From: Streptomyces broussonetiae
GTDB lineage: Bacteria > Actinomycetota > Actinomycetes > Streptomycetales > Streptomycetaceae
NCBI RefSeq assembly: GCF_009796285.1
Contig: NZ_CP047020.1
Location: forward strand, 9,424,001 to 9,488,000
Reading direction: 5' to 3'
Length of the DNA: 64,000 nt
Below are positions 28,824 through 37,235 of the stretch, in pieces. Positions within the stretch are counted from its first letter, which is position 1, and each line of letters opens with the position of its first letter. A program made the position numbers and the translations under genes. The notes below the pieces were generated by a model. The model was not told the origin of the DNA. It was given only the letters and a program-made list of their open reading frames with translations, and did not search any database.

Positions 28824-30344
28824 ATGACAGAGTTCCGACCGGCTACCACGACCGACTCGGGCGCCCCGGCGGAGAGTGATGAACATTCGCTAACCGTAGG
28901 TCCTGGGGGTCCGATTCTGCTGCACGACGCCTATCTGATCGAGCAGATGGCTCAGTTCAACCGGGAGCGGATTCCCGAACGCCAGCCGCACGCAAAAGGA
29001 AGCGGGGCTTTCGGTCAATTCGAAGTGACGCACGACGTGAGCGCCTACACGAAGGCGGCCGTGTTCCAGCCGGGCGTGCGGACCGATCTGGTCATCCGAT
29101 TCTCGACCGTGGCGGGCGAGCGGGGCAGTCCGGACACCTGGCGTGATCCGCGCGGATTCGCGGTCAAGTTTTACACCAGCGAAGGCAACTACGACATGGT
29201 CGGCAATAACACGCCGGTATTCTTCATGAAGGATCCGATGAAGTTCCAGCACTTCATCCGGTCCCAGAAACGCCGGGCGGACAACAACCTGCGCGACCAC
29301 GACATGCAGTGGGACTTTTGGACGCTCTCTCCGGAGTCTGCCCACCAGGTCACCTGGCTGATGGGGGACCGTGGCATTCCGCGTACCTGGCGACATATGA
29401 ATGGCTACTCGTCGCATACGTATATGTGGATCAATGCCGAAGGTGACCGGTTCTGGGTGAAATATCATTTCAAGACCGATCAGGGCATCGAGTTCTTCAC
29501 CCAGCACGAGGCCGACCAGATGGCTTCCGTCGACACGGACTATCACGTGCGCGACCTCTTCGAGCACATCCGTGACGGGAGGCACCCCAGTTGGACCCTG
29601 TACGTACAGATCATGCCGTACGAGGACGCCGCGACCTACCGCTTCAACCCCTTCGATCTCACCAAGGTGTGGCCGCACGGCGACTACCCGCTCATCGAGG
29701 TCGGCCGGATGACTCTCGACCGCAACCCGACGGACAACCACGCCGAGATCGAGCAGGCGGCCTTCCAGCCGAACAACCTGGTCCCCGGCATTGGACCGAG
29801 TCCTGATCGCATGCTTCTGGCCCGGCTGTTCTCCTACGCGGACGCCCATCGCCATCGCATCGGTGCCAACTACCAGCAACTGCCCGTCAACGCCCCCGTC
29901 GTCGACGTCCACACCTACTCCAAGGACGGGGCGATGGCGTACCGCAGGACGACCGACCCTGTCTACGCCCCGAACTCCAAGGGCGGCCCGGCAGCCGACA
30001 CGGTCGGCTACGGGAACCCGCCCAGCTGGGAGGCCGACGGAGAGATAGTTCGTGCGGCCTACGTCTCTCACCCCGAGGACGACGACTGGGGGCAGGCCGG
30101 CACCCTGGTCCGTGAGGTGATGGACGGTGCGGCCCGTGATCGTCTGGTCGACAATGTTGTCGGTCATCTACTCAACGGCGTCAGTGAACCGGTCCTCGAG
30201 CGTGCCTTCAGGTACTGGTCGAACATCGACGAAACCATCGGCAAGCGCATCACCGACGGCGTGCGAGCCAAGGCTGATGAGAAGGACCCGAAGGCGGCCG
30301 AACAGGATAGTCCCGCGCGTCGCGCCATGCAGCACAAGGCATAA
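28824..30344 (+). CDS. katA: Monofunctional haem catalase
   Basis: 506 residues; breaks down hydrogen peroxide to water and oxygen in the cytosol. The catalytic histidine lies in HAKGSGAFGQFEVTHD, the distal asparagine in DMVGNNTPVFFMKDP, and the proximal haem-ligand tyrosine in ARLFSYADAHRHRIG. Other family blocks such as RFSTVAGERGSPDTWRDPRG and RTWRHMNGYSSHTYMW are intact. The length fits small-subunit catalases. ATG 28824 begins MTEFRPATTTDSGAPAESDE; the open frame further upstream overlaps no domain. A short acidic-protein gene follows at 30437. Fits the stress-response character of the neighbourhood. Confidence 0.95.
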   Translation: MTEFRPATTTDSGAPAESDEHSLTVGPGGPILLHDAYLIEQMAQFNRERIPERQPHAKGSGAFGQFEVTHDVSAYTKAAVFQPGVRTDLVIRFSTVAGERGSPDTWRDPRGFAVKFYTSEGNYDMVGNNTPVFFMKDPMKFQHFIRSQKRRADNNLRDHDMQWDFWTLSPESAHQVTWLMGDRGIPRTWRHMNGYSSHTYMWINAEGDRFWVKYHFKTDQGIEFFTQHEADQMASVDTDYHVRDLFEHIRDGRHPSWTLYVQIMPYEDAATYRFNPFDLTKVWPHGDYPLIEVGRMTLDRNPTDNHAEIEQAAFQPNNLVPGIGPSPDRMLLARLFSYADAHRHRIGANYQQLPVNAPVVDVHTYSKDGAMAYRRTTDPVYAPNSKGGPAADTVGYGNPPSWEADGEIVRAAYVSHPEDDDWGQAGTLVREVMDGAARDRLVDNVVGHLLNGVSEPVLERAFRYWSNIDETIGKRITDGVRAKADEKDPKAAEQDSPARRAMQHKA

Positions 30345-30436
30345 GGCTGCCACGCGCGGATCAGCCAGGCGGGCTCGCCCGAAGTGCAAGCTGTGCGACC
30401 CGAAACACGATGAATACCTGTGAAGGGACAGCTGCT

Positions 30437-30601
30437 GTGACAACCCCTGATGAGAATGACACCCCGCAGGTCGACGACGAGACGCGGCAGCGATCCGCCG
30501 AGCAACGGAACATCACCGCACCCACCCCGCGCGACGTGCGGGCCGAGGCTGACGACGAGGGCGAGTCCGAGCCGTCGGCCGGAGAAACGCAGGCCCCGTG
30601 A
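30437..30601 (+). CDS. Small acidic hypothetical protein
   Basis: 54 residues from GTG 30437, preceded by GAAGGGACAG; an ATG at 30410 in the same frame has no ribosome site. The product, VTTPDENDTPQVDDETRQRS and on to EADDEGESEPSAGETQAP, is very acidic, without hydrophobic segments, probably disordered. It directly follows the catalase gene by 92 bases. Function unknown. Confidence 0.5.
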   Translation: MTTPDENDTPQVDDETRQRSAEQRNITAPTPRDVRAEADDEGESEPSAGETQAP

Positions 30602-30685
30602 CCGTCGGCCGCCTCCCCGTAAGTCCACACCGGCATCAGGTCGCGCGGGTTCGCGCGAGGGAGCCCAGGATCTCGTTGCGGTGGA

Positions 30686-30810
30686 TCATCGGCGGCCGAA
30701 GTGGCCGTTGACGCGGATGACGTCCACACCGATGTCCTTGGCGCCGGCTTCCTCCGGGTCCGTGCGCGGAACGCCTCCACACAGGAGTGCAACCCTCGGC
30801 GGCCGGCCGC
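30686..30810 (-). pseudogene. HAD phosphatase C-terminal scrap
   Basis: A minus frame reads RVALLCGGVPRTDPEEAGAK before diverging and stopping at 30686. It matches the intact HAD hydrolase at 48248-48916 at its residues around VALLCGGIPRADLEEAGADA. Only about 20 codons are recognisable. Confidence 0.45.
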
Positions 30811-30819
30811 CGCAGCAGA

Positions 30820-31342
30820 CGTCGCACGCCGACAGCGCGGCCAGCCGCTCGAAGTACTGCGTAGAGCGCCTTGTGGGGGACTTGCACGTCGTACCGCGAT
30901 CATCAGGCACGCATGTCACGGGCCGTGGGTTCGAGGAAGGTTCGTCGGCCGCCTGGTTGCAGTCGAGGACTCGTAGGTGGTGTCGAGACGGCTGACCCCG
31001 GCCGGAGCAGGTGCCGCACAGCCGCCACCTCGGCGGCATGCGGCTCAGGCTCACGACCGGCCAATCACCGGAACTGGCACAAACGCGTCGGCCATCGAGT
31101 GCGGCTGCGGGAAGATTTCTTGGGCCCAGGCTCGTATGTCCGTCCGCAGCACGCACAGGATCGTTGCCATCCAGGCCCGGCCCGAAGCTGTTGGCGGGCC
31201 AGCCAGTCGCGGGGGACCGGGCAGCCAGCCATTGTGCGCGGCTCTATCCGTCTCCCCAGTTCACTCGAGGCGATTCACGGCCGGGACTCTCTCGGCCCGG
31301 CGACCCGAACAGCGAACGGACAAGCTGACAGGTGCGGGGTCA
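30820..31342. other. Region without a supportable gene
   Basis: About 520 bases with open but featureless frames on both strands and no ribosome site. A minus phrase (MATILCVLRTDIRAWAQEIF near 31160) looks weakly coding but could not be linked to a family. Confidence 0.3.
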
Positions 31343-31783
31343 TTAGTCCTTGCCGGAGCCGGCTGCGCCGGGCTCATCGGACGCGGGCCGCTGGAAGCAC
31401 GCGGTGATGTCTTTGCCATGCGGGCAACGGTGCGCCTGCCAGCTGTCGGCAAGGGCTTCGACCAGGAGCAGACCGCGTCCCCCGAGAGCAGTGTCAGAGG
31501 GGTGACGCTGTTCGGGCAGTCGGCGGGACGCGTCATGCACGGTCACGTGCAGGCATTGTTCATCCCAGGTGAGGACCAGCTGAGCCGTACTGCGGGCATG
31601 GACATGCGCGTTGGTGACCAGTTCGGACACGGCCAGCAGGACCGAGTCTGCCAGATCGGGTGCCGTCTGTGTCCAGCCGAGCGTCGCCAGGTGCGTGCGC
31701 GTCCAGTCCCTGGCCGCCTTCGCCCCGCTGCTGACCGGCAGCGAACGTGCCCATCCCACAGCTCTCAGTGATGAGTTCGACAC
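31343..31783 (-). CDS. RsbW-like ATP-binding anti-sigma/regulatory kinase
   Basis: 146-residue GHKL ATPase. The N box is LLAVSELVTNAHVHARSTAQ, followed by the G1-type box VTVHDASRRLPEQRHPSDTA and G2-type GGRGLLLVEALADSWQAHRC. Streptomycetes have many such proteins; they phosphorylate STAS antagonists or bind sigma factors. GTG 31783 is fixed by GGAGGAGGATCA directly upstream. It is transcribed toward the left and separated from the gas vesicle operon end by about 290 bases. It may pair with the STAS protein at 12802 and one of the SigF-type sigma factors, but no operon shows this. Confidence 0.85.
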   Translation of the reverse strand: MSNSSLRAVGWARSLPVSSGAKAARDWTRTHLATLGWTQTAPDLADSVLLAVSELVTNAHVHARSTAQLVLTWDEQCLHVTVHDASRRLPEQRHPSDTALGGRGLLLVEALADSWQAHRCPHGKDITACFQRPASDEPGAAGSGKD

Positions 31784-32068
31784 TGATCCTCCTCCAGTCG
31801 AACATGATGCCGATCTCGTCTGCTGGTAGAGCGTCGGCCTCAACGTTGGAGAACATCCTTGAGCCCGAAAAGGGGTTCCCGCCCGCCGGAGGTGGCGAGT
31901 CACGGTGCCGGTCTGAGCCTAGCCACCGGCGGGCGACAGGCAGCGGTTTCGGCGCGCGGCCGGGCGGCCGAGTGAGCATCGGTCAAGGACGGGTACGACG
32001 GCCGCGCGACTCGACACGGACTCATGGCCGCGAGGGCGGTGGCGACGCGCCCCGCGGCGAGCCCCAAG

Positions 32069-32350
32069 TCAGTCCCGGGGAAGCAGCGGTCCGAGTGGGC
32101 CGAGGTCCAGATTGAGGTCCTCGGGGCGCAGGCCATAGCGTTCGCGCAGGTCTACCATCCGCTCCTCCAGGAGCATCAGGGTGAGTCCTATCCGCTCCTC
32201 CTGGTCCGTGTTCAGTTCACCGGTTTCGAATCGGCGCACGGCTTGGCGTTCCATCAGCTGGCGCAACAATTCCACGACGGTGAGCACGAGTTTCACCAGG
32301 TCGCGCTCGACAGAGTCCGGTTCCAGGTCGAGCCGGTTGCGCGGCGTCAC
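32069..32350 (-). CDS. gvpK: Gas vesicle protein GvpK
   Basis: 93 residues; the PRNRLDLEPDSVERDLVKLV, LTVVELLRQLMERQAVRRFE and GLTLMLLEERMVDLRERYGL blocks are characteristic of GvpK, an accessory protein required for gas vesicle assembly. It is the last gene of the ten-gene operon. The ATG overlaps the gvpS stop (ATGA), which indicates translational coupling. No obvious terminator hairpin is seen directly after it. Confidence 0.93.
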   Translation of the reverse strand: MTPRNRLDLEPDSVERDLVKLVLTVVELLRQLMERQAVRRFETGELNTDQEERIGLTLMLLEERMVDLRERYGLRPEDLNLDLGPLGPLLPRD

Positions 32351-32553
32351 TCGGCCTCCTCTGGCGTCGGCAGTGTCTCGAAGGGCGTGGGTACCGACGC
32401 GTTCACCGAGCTGATCAGCGCGTTCAAGTCGATCCGGACCAGGTCGACGTCCGCGATCCGCAGGGTGATGTCGCCGGTGATGACGACTCCGCCGGCCAAC
32501 AGCCTGTCGAGCAGGTCCACGAGCGCGATCTCACGACGTTCGACGACGGTCAT
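32347..32553 (-). CDS. gvpS: Gas vesicle protein GvpS (GvpA family)
   Basis: 68 residues: REIALVDLLDRLLAGGVVIT, then GDITLRIADVDLVRIDLNAL, ISSV. This is the GvpA-type helix-strand-strand-helix core. GvpS is a minor shell-associated paralogue thought to act in nucleation of the vesicle. It overlaps gvpL upstream and gvpK downstream by ATGA junctions. Confidence 0.92.
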   Translation of the reverse strand: MTVVERREIALVDLLDRLLAGGVVITGDITLRIADVDLVRIDLNALISSVNASVPTPFETLPTPEEAE

Positions 32554-33302
32554 AGCACCGCCTCTCCGGTGAACGAATAGGGTGCCCAGGGTCCGGTGAC
32601 CTCCACCCGGATGCCGGGCGCCTCGTCCTTCGTCCGGTCCACCTGGTCCACGAAGTCCTCGGAATGCGCACGGGGCACCAGGTAGGCCGCGTTGAGAACG
32701 TTCCGGCCGGGCTCCGTGGAAAGCGCGGAACCCTGTGGGGCGTACAGCCTGGAATTCTCGGCGTATCGGCAAAGGCGCTCGTGCAGCGACTGGGCGAACA
32801 CCTCGGCGAGCTGCCACCGCTCGTCGTGGGCGTGGGTGCTGGCGCGCCGCCGGCGCAAGTAGTCCCGGCCGTTTGCGGGCCTCTCGGCAAGGTCGGAAGC
32901 GGGCTCGGTGTCCAGGTACAGCTTCACACCCCACTCCACCCGGCCTTCCAGCCGGTTCAGGGTGCGCCGGAAGTCGTCCTGGCGTTCCTCGATCATTGAG
33001 CGCACCCCGCTGCTGTCCCAAAAGACCGTCGCGAACCGGAGTGGCAGCGGCGTGGTGACCTTGACCAGCGCGTCGATCACGGCTTGGTGCGCGCGGGCGG
33101 TCGAGCTCAGCCAGTCCAGGTCCTCCAACCGCGCTTTCAGAGCCTGCTCGGAGAAGTCGGCCTTCGGGACCGTGCTGACAACCGCGGCCAGCCGACAGTG
33201 GTGGAGCAACGTCGGGGAAGTGCCCCCGAGTGCCGTGAGCCGGGACAACGAGGGCCCCTCGAAGGGGTGGCAGACGGCGTAGACGTAGCTCAGTCCGGTC
33301 AT
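32550..33302 (-). CDS. gvpL: Gas vesicle protein GvpL (GvpF/L family)
   Basis: 250 residues starting MTGLSYVYAVCHPFEGPSLS. GvpF/L blocks: HCRLAAVVSTVPKADFSEQA, LPLRFATVFWDSSGVRSMIE, GRVEWGVKLYLDTEP and a C-terminal strand VEVTGPWAPYSFTGE. GvpL and GvpF are accessory proteins that interact with GvpA during assembly. The start overlaps the gvpJ stop by ATGA, so translation is coupled. A longer upstream frame is a shadow inside gvpJ. Confidence 0.92.
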   Translation of the reverse strand: MTGLSYVYAVCHPFEGPSLSRLTALGGTSPTLLHHCRLAAVVSTVPKADFSEQALKARLEDLDWLSSTARAHQAVIDALVKVTTPLPLRFATVFWDSSGVRSMIEERQDDFRRTLNRLEGRVEWGVKLYLDTEPASDLAERPANGRDYLRRRRASTHAHDERWQLAEVFAQSLHERLCRYAENSRLYAPQGSALSTEPGRNVLNAAYLVPRAHSEDFVDQVDRTKDEAPGIRVEVTGPWAPYSFTGEAVL

Positions 33303-33634
33303 GGTGCCTCCTTCGGGGTCCGGCCTCGCTCCAGCTCCTCGAGCCGTGCCAGTCGCTCGCTGAGTTCGGCGTTCTCCCGCCCCAGCGTGTCGCGGCGGGC
33401 CCTGGAGGAGAGCGCTGGGTCGCTTTCCCACCAGTCGATGCCCATCTCCTTGGCCTTGTCGACCGAGGCGACGATGAGCCTCAGCTTGATGGTCAGCAGT
33501 TCGATGTCGAGCAGGTTGATCCGGATGTCGCCCGCGATCACCAGTCCCTTGTCGAGCACACGCTCCAGGATGTCCGCGAGGTTGGCCCCGCCGCTGTGGC
33601 CGTACGGATCGGGAAGCCGGCTGGGCGACGTCAT
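33299..33634 (-). CDS. gvpJ: Gas vesicle protein GvpJ (GvpA family)
   Basis: 111 residues with the GvpA core NLADILERVLDKGLVIAGDI, RINLLDIELLTIKLRLIVAS and a longer C-terminal helix AKEMGIDWWESDPALSSRAR. GvpJ is a minor GvpA paralogue placed at vesicle tips or in nucleation. It starts by ATGA overlap with gvpZ. The C-terminal coiled-coil part (ENAELSERLARLEEL) is typical of actinobacterial members. Confidence 0.92.
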   Translation of the reverse strand: MTSPSRLPDPYGHSGGANLADILERVLDKGLVIAGDIRINLLDIELLTIKLRLIVASVDKAKEMGIDWWESDPALSSRARRDTLGRENAELSERLARLEELERGRTPKEAP

Positions 33635-34704
33635 CGACGGCCTCCGCGCTCGTGGTACTCCGGCTCCTCTTCGTACTCGTACTCGTACTCGGGCTCGAGT
33701 TCCTCCGCCTCGTCCTCGTCCGTATCCTCGTCGGAGTACGGGATCTCCTCGGCTTCAGACTCTTCCTCGCGGGTTTCGTGCTGGCGGCCCGGGCCCTGCT
33801 CCTGTCCTTGTTCTTCCTCGGCCATGGCGTCCTCGTGGCTGCGGACCACCTCGCCGCCCCGGATCTCGCCGCGCCAGCCGTCCTCTGCTTCGCCCTTCAG
33901 GGTGACGAACCGGGCGAAGTTCTTCAGATCGAGCCTCGTCCGGCGGCCCTGGGCTCGCCAGAGGTTGCCGGTCCTCTCGAACAGGCCGCTCGGGTAGTAC
34001 TCCATGACCACAAGGACCCGGGTGAGGTTCTCGCCGAGCGGGTGGAAGGTGACGACCCCCTTCGTGCTGCCCTTCGCACCTTCCGAAGTCCACTGGATGC
34101 GGTGGTCCGGGATCTGTTCGGTGGTGTGCGCCTTCCAACTCCGGGTGGACCAGGCGACCTTGGCCTGCCAGTCCGAGTGGGTGTCATCGGCGCTGCTCGC
34201 ACTCCTGACACCCTTGGCGAAGGCCGAGAAGTCCTGATACCTGGTCCACTGGTCGTAGGTGGTACGTGCCGGCACGCCGACATCGACGGACTCCATGATG
34301 ACGGTGGGCTTGTCGCCGCTGCTGCCTTTTCTCCTCCCCTTGCCGCCTGTGAGGTTACTGACGGCTTCCATCACGTTGTCCTTGGCGTGGGAGGCGCCGA
34401 TCTCCAGTGCGGAACGCAGCGGGCCCTTGCCATCGGCGAGCTTGCGACCGCCTTCGAGGGCCAGCTCGGCGAAGCCGCGGCTGTTCCCTTCAGCGATGTC
34501 GTTGAGTCTCACAGTGGTCTCGCCGAGCTTGTGGCCGAGGCCGTTGAGCAGCCTCGTGGCCTGGGCAGCCAGGTATTCCCGGGCCTCGGTCTTGAGCCGG
34601 TCGGCGGCCTTGCTGCGGAGGACGAGGTCCCTGAACGGGTTGCCGGCCACACCTGCGCCTGCAGTGCCGGCCGCGGAGGTGGCGGATCCGAGGGGCTCGG
34701 TCAT
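33631..34704 (-). CDS. gvpZ: Gas-vesicle-cluster protein GvpZ (SRPBCC domain)
   Basis: 357 residues. After an N-terminal helical region (SKAADRLKTEAREYLAAQAT) comes a START/SRPBCC domain, TVIMESVDVGVPARTTYDQW, TRYQDFSAFAKGVRS, then STRSWKAHTTEQIPDHRIQW and LTRVLVVMEYYPSGLFERTG. The tail is strongly acidic, with EEEQGQEQ and YEYEYEEEP runs. SRPBCC domains bind lipids or other hydrophobic ligands. GvpZ occurs only in the actinobacterial gas vesicle clusters and its role is not established. ATGA overlap with gvpY upstream and gvpJ downstream. Confidence 0.88.
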   Translation of the reverse strand: MTEPLGSATSAAGTAGAGVAGNPFRDLVLRSKAADRLKTEAREYLAAQATRLLNGLGHKLGETTVRLNDIAEGNSRGFAELALEGGRKLADGKGPLRSALEIGASHAKDNVMEAVSNLTGGKGRRKGSSGDKPTVIMESVDVGVPARTTYDQWTRYQDFSAFAKGVRSASSADDTHSDWQAKVAWSTRSWKAHTTEQIPDHRIQWTSEGAKGSTKGVVTFHPLGENLTRVLVVMEYYPSGLFERTGNLWRAQGRRTRLDLKNFARFVTLKGEAEDGWRGEIRGGEVVRSHEDAMAEEEQGQEQGPGRQHETREEESEAEEIPYSDEDTDEDEAEELEPEYEYEYEEEPEYHERGGRR

Positions 34705-35327
34705 CGCTCGTCGCCACCCTTCCGCTCTCGGGACGCACTGGCAGTCCTGCTCCCGGCAGCCCTGCGCCCCCTCTTCGAACCCCCCGCAGCCGTCTTCGAG
34801 GCTGGAGCTGCCTTCTTGGCCGGGACCTTTTTGACCGGCGCCTGCTTGGCCGGCTTCCGGTCGCGCGGTCCGGTCGTGCGTTCCGCGTGCGCAGGGGCCT
34901 CCTTCGCGCGATCACCAGTCTCGTCCTCGGCGCGTTCCTCCGCAGGGCCCTCGGGGACGTCTTCGTCCTCCCGATACCCTTCCTCAGCGCGTCCGGAGCC
35001 GACGGGCATTGGGCTGGAGAGCCGTTCGTAGACCTGGGCCGTGCGGTCCTGCAGCCGGTCGGCGAGGGCATTCATCTGCCGTTCGATGATGGCGCCGGAC
35101 ACGGCTTTGCCGACTCCTCGCAAGTCCTGTTGGAGCTGGTCGCCGATCTCCTTGAACTGAGGGTTGTCCTTCATCTGCCGGCTCATGGTGTCCGCGAGTA
35201 GTCTCGGACTGAGACTGAGTTTCTTCCCGGCGACCAACGAGCCGACGGCGAGCGCAATTTTCAGCTTCCTCGTGCGGCCCAGGAAGTAGCCGGCTCCTAC
35301 AGCTAGGCCGAGTGCGGTGCTCTTCAT
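34701..35327 (-). CDS. gvpY: Gas-vesicle-cluster protein GvpY
   Basis: 208 residues. It begins MKSTALGLAVGAGYFLGRTR, a glycine-rich hydrophobic segment, followed by KLKIALAVGSLVAGKKLSLS and a helical part ERQMNALADRLQDRTAQVYE. The C-terminal half is charged and Lys/Ala/Pro-rich (PAKQAPVKKVPAKKAAPASK), like a histone-H1 tail. GvpY is specific to actinobacterial clusters and has no assigned function; the Lys-rich end might bind nucleic acid or the acidic GvpZ tail. One base separates it from gvpG. Confidence 0.87.
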   Translation of the reverse strand: MKSTALGLAVGAGYFLGRTRKLKIALAVGSLVAGKKLSLSPRLLADTMSRQMKDNPQFKEIGDQLQQDLRGVGKAVSGAIIERQMNALADRLQDRTAQVYERLSSPMPVGSGRAEEGYREDEDVPEGPAEERAEDETGDRAKEAPAHAERTTGPRDRKPAKQAPVKKVPAKKAAPASKTAAGGSKRGRRAAGSRTASASRERKGGDER

Positions 35328-35328
35328 C

Positions 35329-35586
35329 TCACGTCCAGTTGCCTGTGGTTTCGCCGGAGCGCAATGCGGTCTCCAGCCGGTCGAGGAGTTCGTTCTCGCG
35401 TCGGTCGAACTCTTCCTCGGTGATCTCTCCCGCCTCCAACTGCTCCTCGAGGGTGGCCAGTTCGACCCTCACGGCGGCGGGGTCGCAATAGATCCGCTCC
35501 GCCTCACGGAGCACCTGTCGGACGGCCCACACGCTGCCGCGCACGGGGGCGAAAGGCAGCATCAGCACTTCACCGATCAGTCCCAC
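35329..35586 (-). CDS. gvpG: Gas vesicle protein GvpG
   Basis: 85 residues, helical: LIGEVLMLPFAPVRGSVWAV, REAERIYCDPAAVRVELATL, EEQLEAGEITEEEFDRRENE. This matches GvpG, an assembly accessory protein. It begins 31 bases after the gvpF stop and is followed by gvpY after one base. Confidence 0.92.
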   Translation of the reverse strand: MGLIGEVLMLPFAPVRGSVWAVRQVLREAERIYCDPAAVRVELATLEEQLEAGEITEEEFDRRENELLDRLETALRSGETTGNWT

Positions 35587-35616
35587 GGTGGGCTCCCTTC
35601 GCTCGGGCCGGATGCG

Positions 35617-36387
35617 TCACCTGGGGTCGGGGTCCACGCCCTCCGCCCTGCTTGAGGGCGCGGCGATGCCGGGCTCGACGAAGCTGTACGGCGGGAGCGG
35701 GCCGTTGACACGAAGGTCCAGGTGCGGATGGCTCTTACGGACCTGCTCGATCGCGGCCAGAAAGTCCCCTGCCATGTCCCTTGCGACCAGGAACGATACG
35801 TTCACCAGCCAGCCCCTGGACTCGGGACCCACGCTGACCGCGTCGGCGGCCGGTGCCAGGAGGTCGTGCACCTCGGTCGCATCCTCGGCCTCCCTCGCCT
35901 TGACCGCAGTCGCGACCAGTTCGCCGAGCCGGAGCCTCTCCCTGTAACTTCCACCTCCAGAAAGGCGGTTGGCCTCAGCGAGGTCCCGGGCTTCCGCGTT
36001 CTCGGCCATGACCAGGTGCAGGACGGCTTCCTCGACGTGGGTGGCCTTGATGTTGTACTCGACCTTGCCGTTCAGCTCCCGCAGCCGCTCCTGGTAATGG
36101 TCGGACCGCTCGTCGAGCACCTGGGTGACCTCGTCGTCGTCGGTGGCTACGCTGCCGAAACGCATCGGCAGGACGCAGCCGCCCGAGCCGGCCTCGGCGA
36201 GGACGTTCCGGTGCGCGAGCAGGTCCCGGCGCTTCGGGCGCAGTTGCTCGGGGGCGTCACTCACCACAGCAGCAAGCTGGCCGCTGGCCAGCACCCGCAC
36301 CGGCCGGGGAGGCTCTCCCACGCCGGCCATCCCCTCGGGAAGGGCCGGGTGCGCCCGCGTGGTGATCCCGTAGACGTAAGTGCTCAC
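35617..36387 (-). CDS. gvpF: Gas vesicle protein GvpF (GvpF/L family)
   Basis: 256 residues, MSTYVYGITTRAHPALPEGM, then GQLAAVVSDAPEQLRPKRRD, VLPMRFGSVATDDDEVTQVL, GKVEYNIKATHVEEAVLHLV and a final LDLRVNGPLPPYSFVE. GvpF is a two-domain accessory protein that contacts GvpA and is found at the growing vesicle. It overlaps the gvpA stop by ATGA, so the major shell protein and this chaperone-like partner are translated in tandem. Confidence 0.93.
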   Translation of the reverse strand: MSTYVYGITTRAHPALPEGMAGVGEPPRPVRVLASGQLAAVVSDAPEQLRPKRRDLLAHRNVLAEAGSGGCVLPMRFGSVATDDDEVTQVLDERSDHYQERLRELNGKVEYNIKATHVEEAVLHLVMAENAEARDLAEANRLSGGGSYRERLRLGELVATAVKAREAEDATEVHDLLAPAADAVSVGPESRGWLVNVSFLVARDMAGDFLAAIEQVRKSHPHLDLRVNGPLPPYSFVEPGIAAPSSRAEGVDPDPR

Positions 36388-36806
36388 TCCTGCTCCTCCT
36401 TACGGCGCGCAGGAGGCTTGCGGGCTCGGGGGCGGGACTCGCTCTCCCCTTCCTGACGTGCCTGGGTGAAGGCGTCGGAAATGGTCTGCGCGGCACCGGA
36501 CAGCGCACCCTTGGTCTTTCCACGGGCACCGTCCTCGGTGATCTCGCCGACGACCTCGGGCAGACCCGGGCTCCTGTTCGGTCCGGACTCCAGGTCGAGG
36601 CGATTGCATGCCTCAGCGAAGCGCAGATAGGTGTCGACGCTGGCCACAACGACCCGCACGTCGATCTTCAGGATCTCGATGCCGACCAGGGAGACACGCA
36701 CGAAAGCGTCGATCACGAGCCCCCGGTCGAGGACCAGTTCGAGCACATCGTAGAGGCCACTGCTGCCGCCTCCGCCTCCGGTCTGCTGTGCCGGAACAAC
36801 AGTCAT
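36384..36806 (-). CDS. gvpA: Gas vesicle structural protein GvpA
   Basis: 140 residues. The core (about residues 17-70) GLYDVLELVLDRGLVIDAFV, RVSLVGIEILKIDVRVVVAS, VDTYLRFAEAC is the helix-strand-strand-helix unit that stacks into the rib-like gas vesicle wall. As in other actinobacteria, a C-terminal extension of about 70 residues follows (charged, ending KPPARRKEEQE); cyanobacterial GvpA lacks it. GGAGG about 10 bases before ATG 36806 gives a good start. It is the only gvpA in the window; gvpJ and gvpS are its minor paralogues. Confidence 0.95.
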   Translation of the reverse strand: MTVVPAQQTGGGGGSSGLYDVLELVLDRGLVIDAFVRVSLVGIEILKIDVRVVVASVDTYLRFAEACNRLDLESGPNRSPGLPEVVGEITEDGARGKTKGALSGAAQTISDAFTQARQEGESESRPRARKPPARRKEEQE

Positions 36807-36869
36807 GCCGGCGGTTCCTCCTTCTGGGTAGTCAATACACGGTTCTCGGTTCGCGGTGGGTGTGCCGGC

Positions 36870-37235
36870 CTAGCGGCCGTCGCGCCTGTCGGCCCTGCCC
36901 CGTTCATAGCGGCGGACCCGCCGGTAGCCGGTGAGCTGACCGTCCGGATCGAGTTCGACCCGGTAGCCGGCCATCAAGCTCATCGTGTCGGGCACCCTGG
37001 CCAGCTCGAGGACCTCGACCTCCAGCGACCAACCGTCCTTCGTCTGCTCGAACGAAGACACCGCCTCTGATACGAGGCCGGTGAGTTCCATGAACTGGGC
37101 ACGCGCCTGACGCAGCACCTCCATGGGGGTCGGACGGCGATCGTCTGCCGCCTGTTCTCCATCGCCGTGCGACTCGTGAGCGTCGTGGGACTTTCGCGAA
37201 CTCTGTGACTTGGGTGTGTCTTTTGCGTTCGACAT
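36870..37235 (-). CDS. gvpO: Gas vesicle protein GvpO
   Basis: 121 residues: an acidic, disordered N-terminus (SQSSRKSHDAHESHGDGEQA) then the conserved PMEVLRQARAQFMELTGLVS, SFEQTKDGWSLEVEVLELAR and YRVELDPDGQLTGYRRVRRY. GvpO is needed for vesicle formation in haloarchaea and heads the streptomycete clusters. AGAGGTGG upstream supports ATG 37235; a GTG six bases earlier is also in frame. It begins the operon, so the main promoter should lie in 37236-37340. The gap of 63 bases to gvpA may hold a second signal. Confidence 0.92.
   Translation of the reverse strand: MSNAKDTPKSQSSRKSHDAHESHGDGEQAADDRRPTPMEVLRQARAQFMELTGLVSEAVSSFEQTKDGWSLEVEVLELARVPDTMSLMAGYRVELDPDGQLTGYRRVRRYERGRADRRDGR

Noticed and set aside
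28890..30167. 425-codon minus-strand frame
   Set aside because: Exact antisense shadow of catalase.
33652..35031. 459-codon plus-strand frame in the gas vesicle cluster
   Set aside because: Antisense to gvpZ and gvpY; the opposite strand has complete family motifs and overlapping start-stop junctions.
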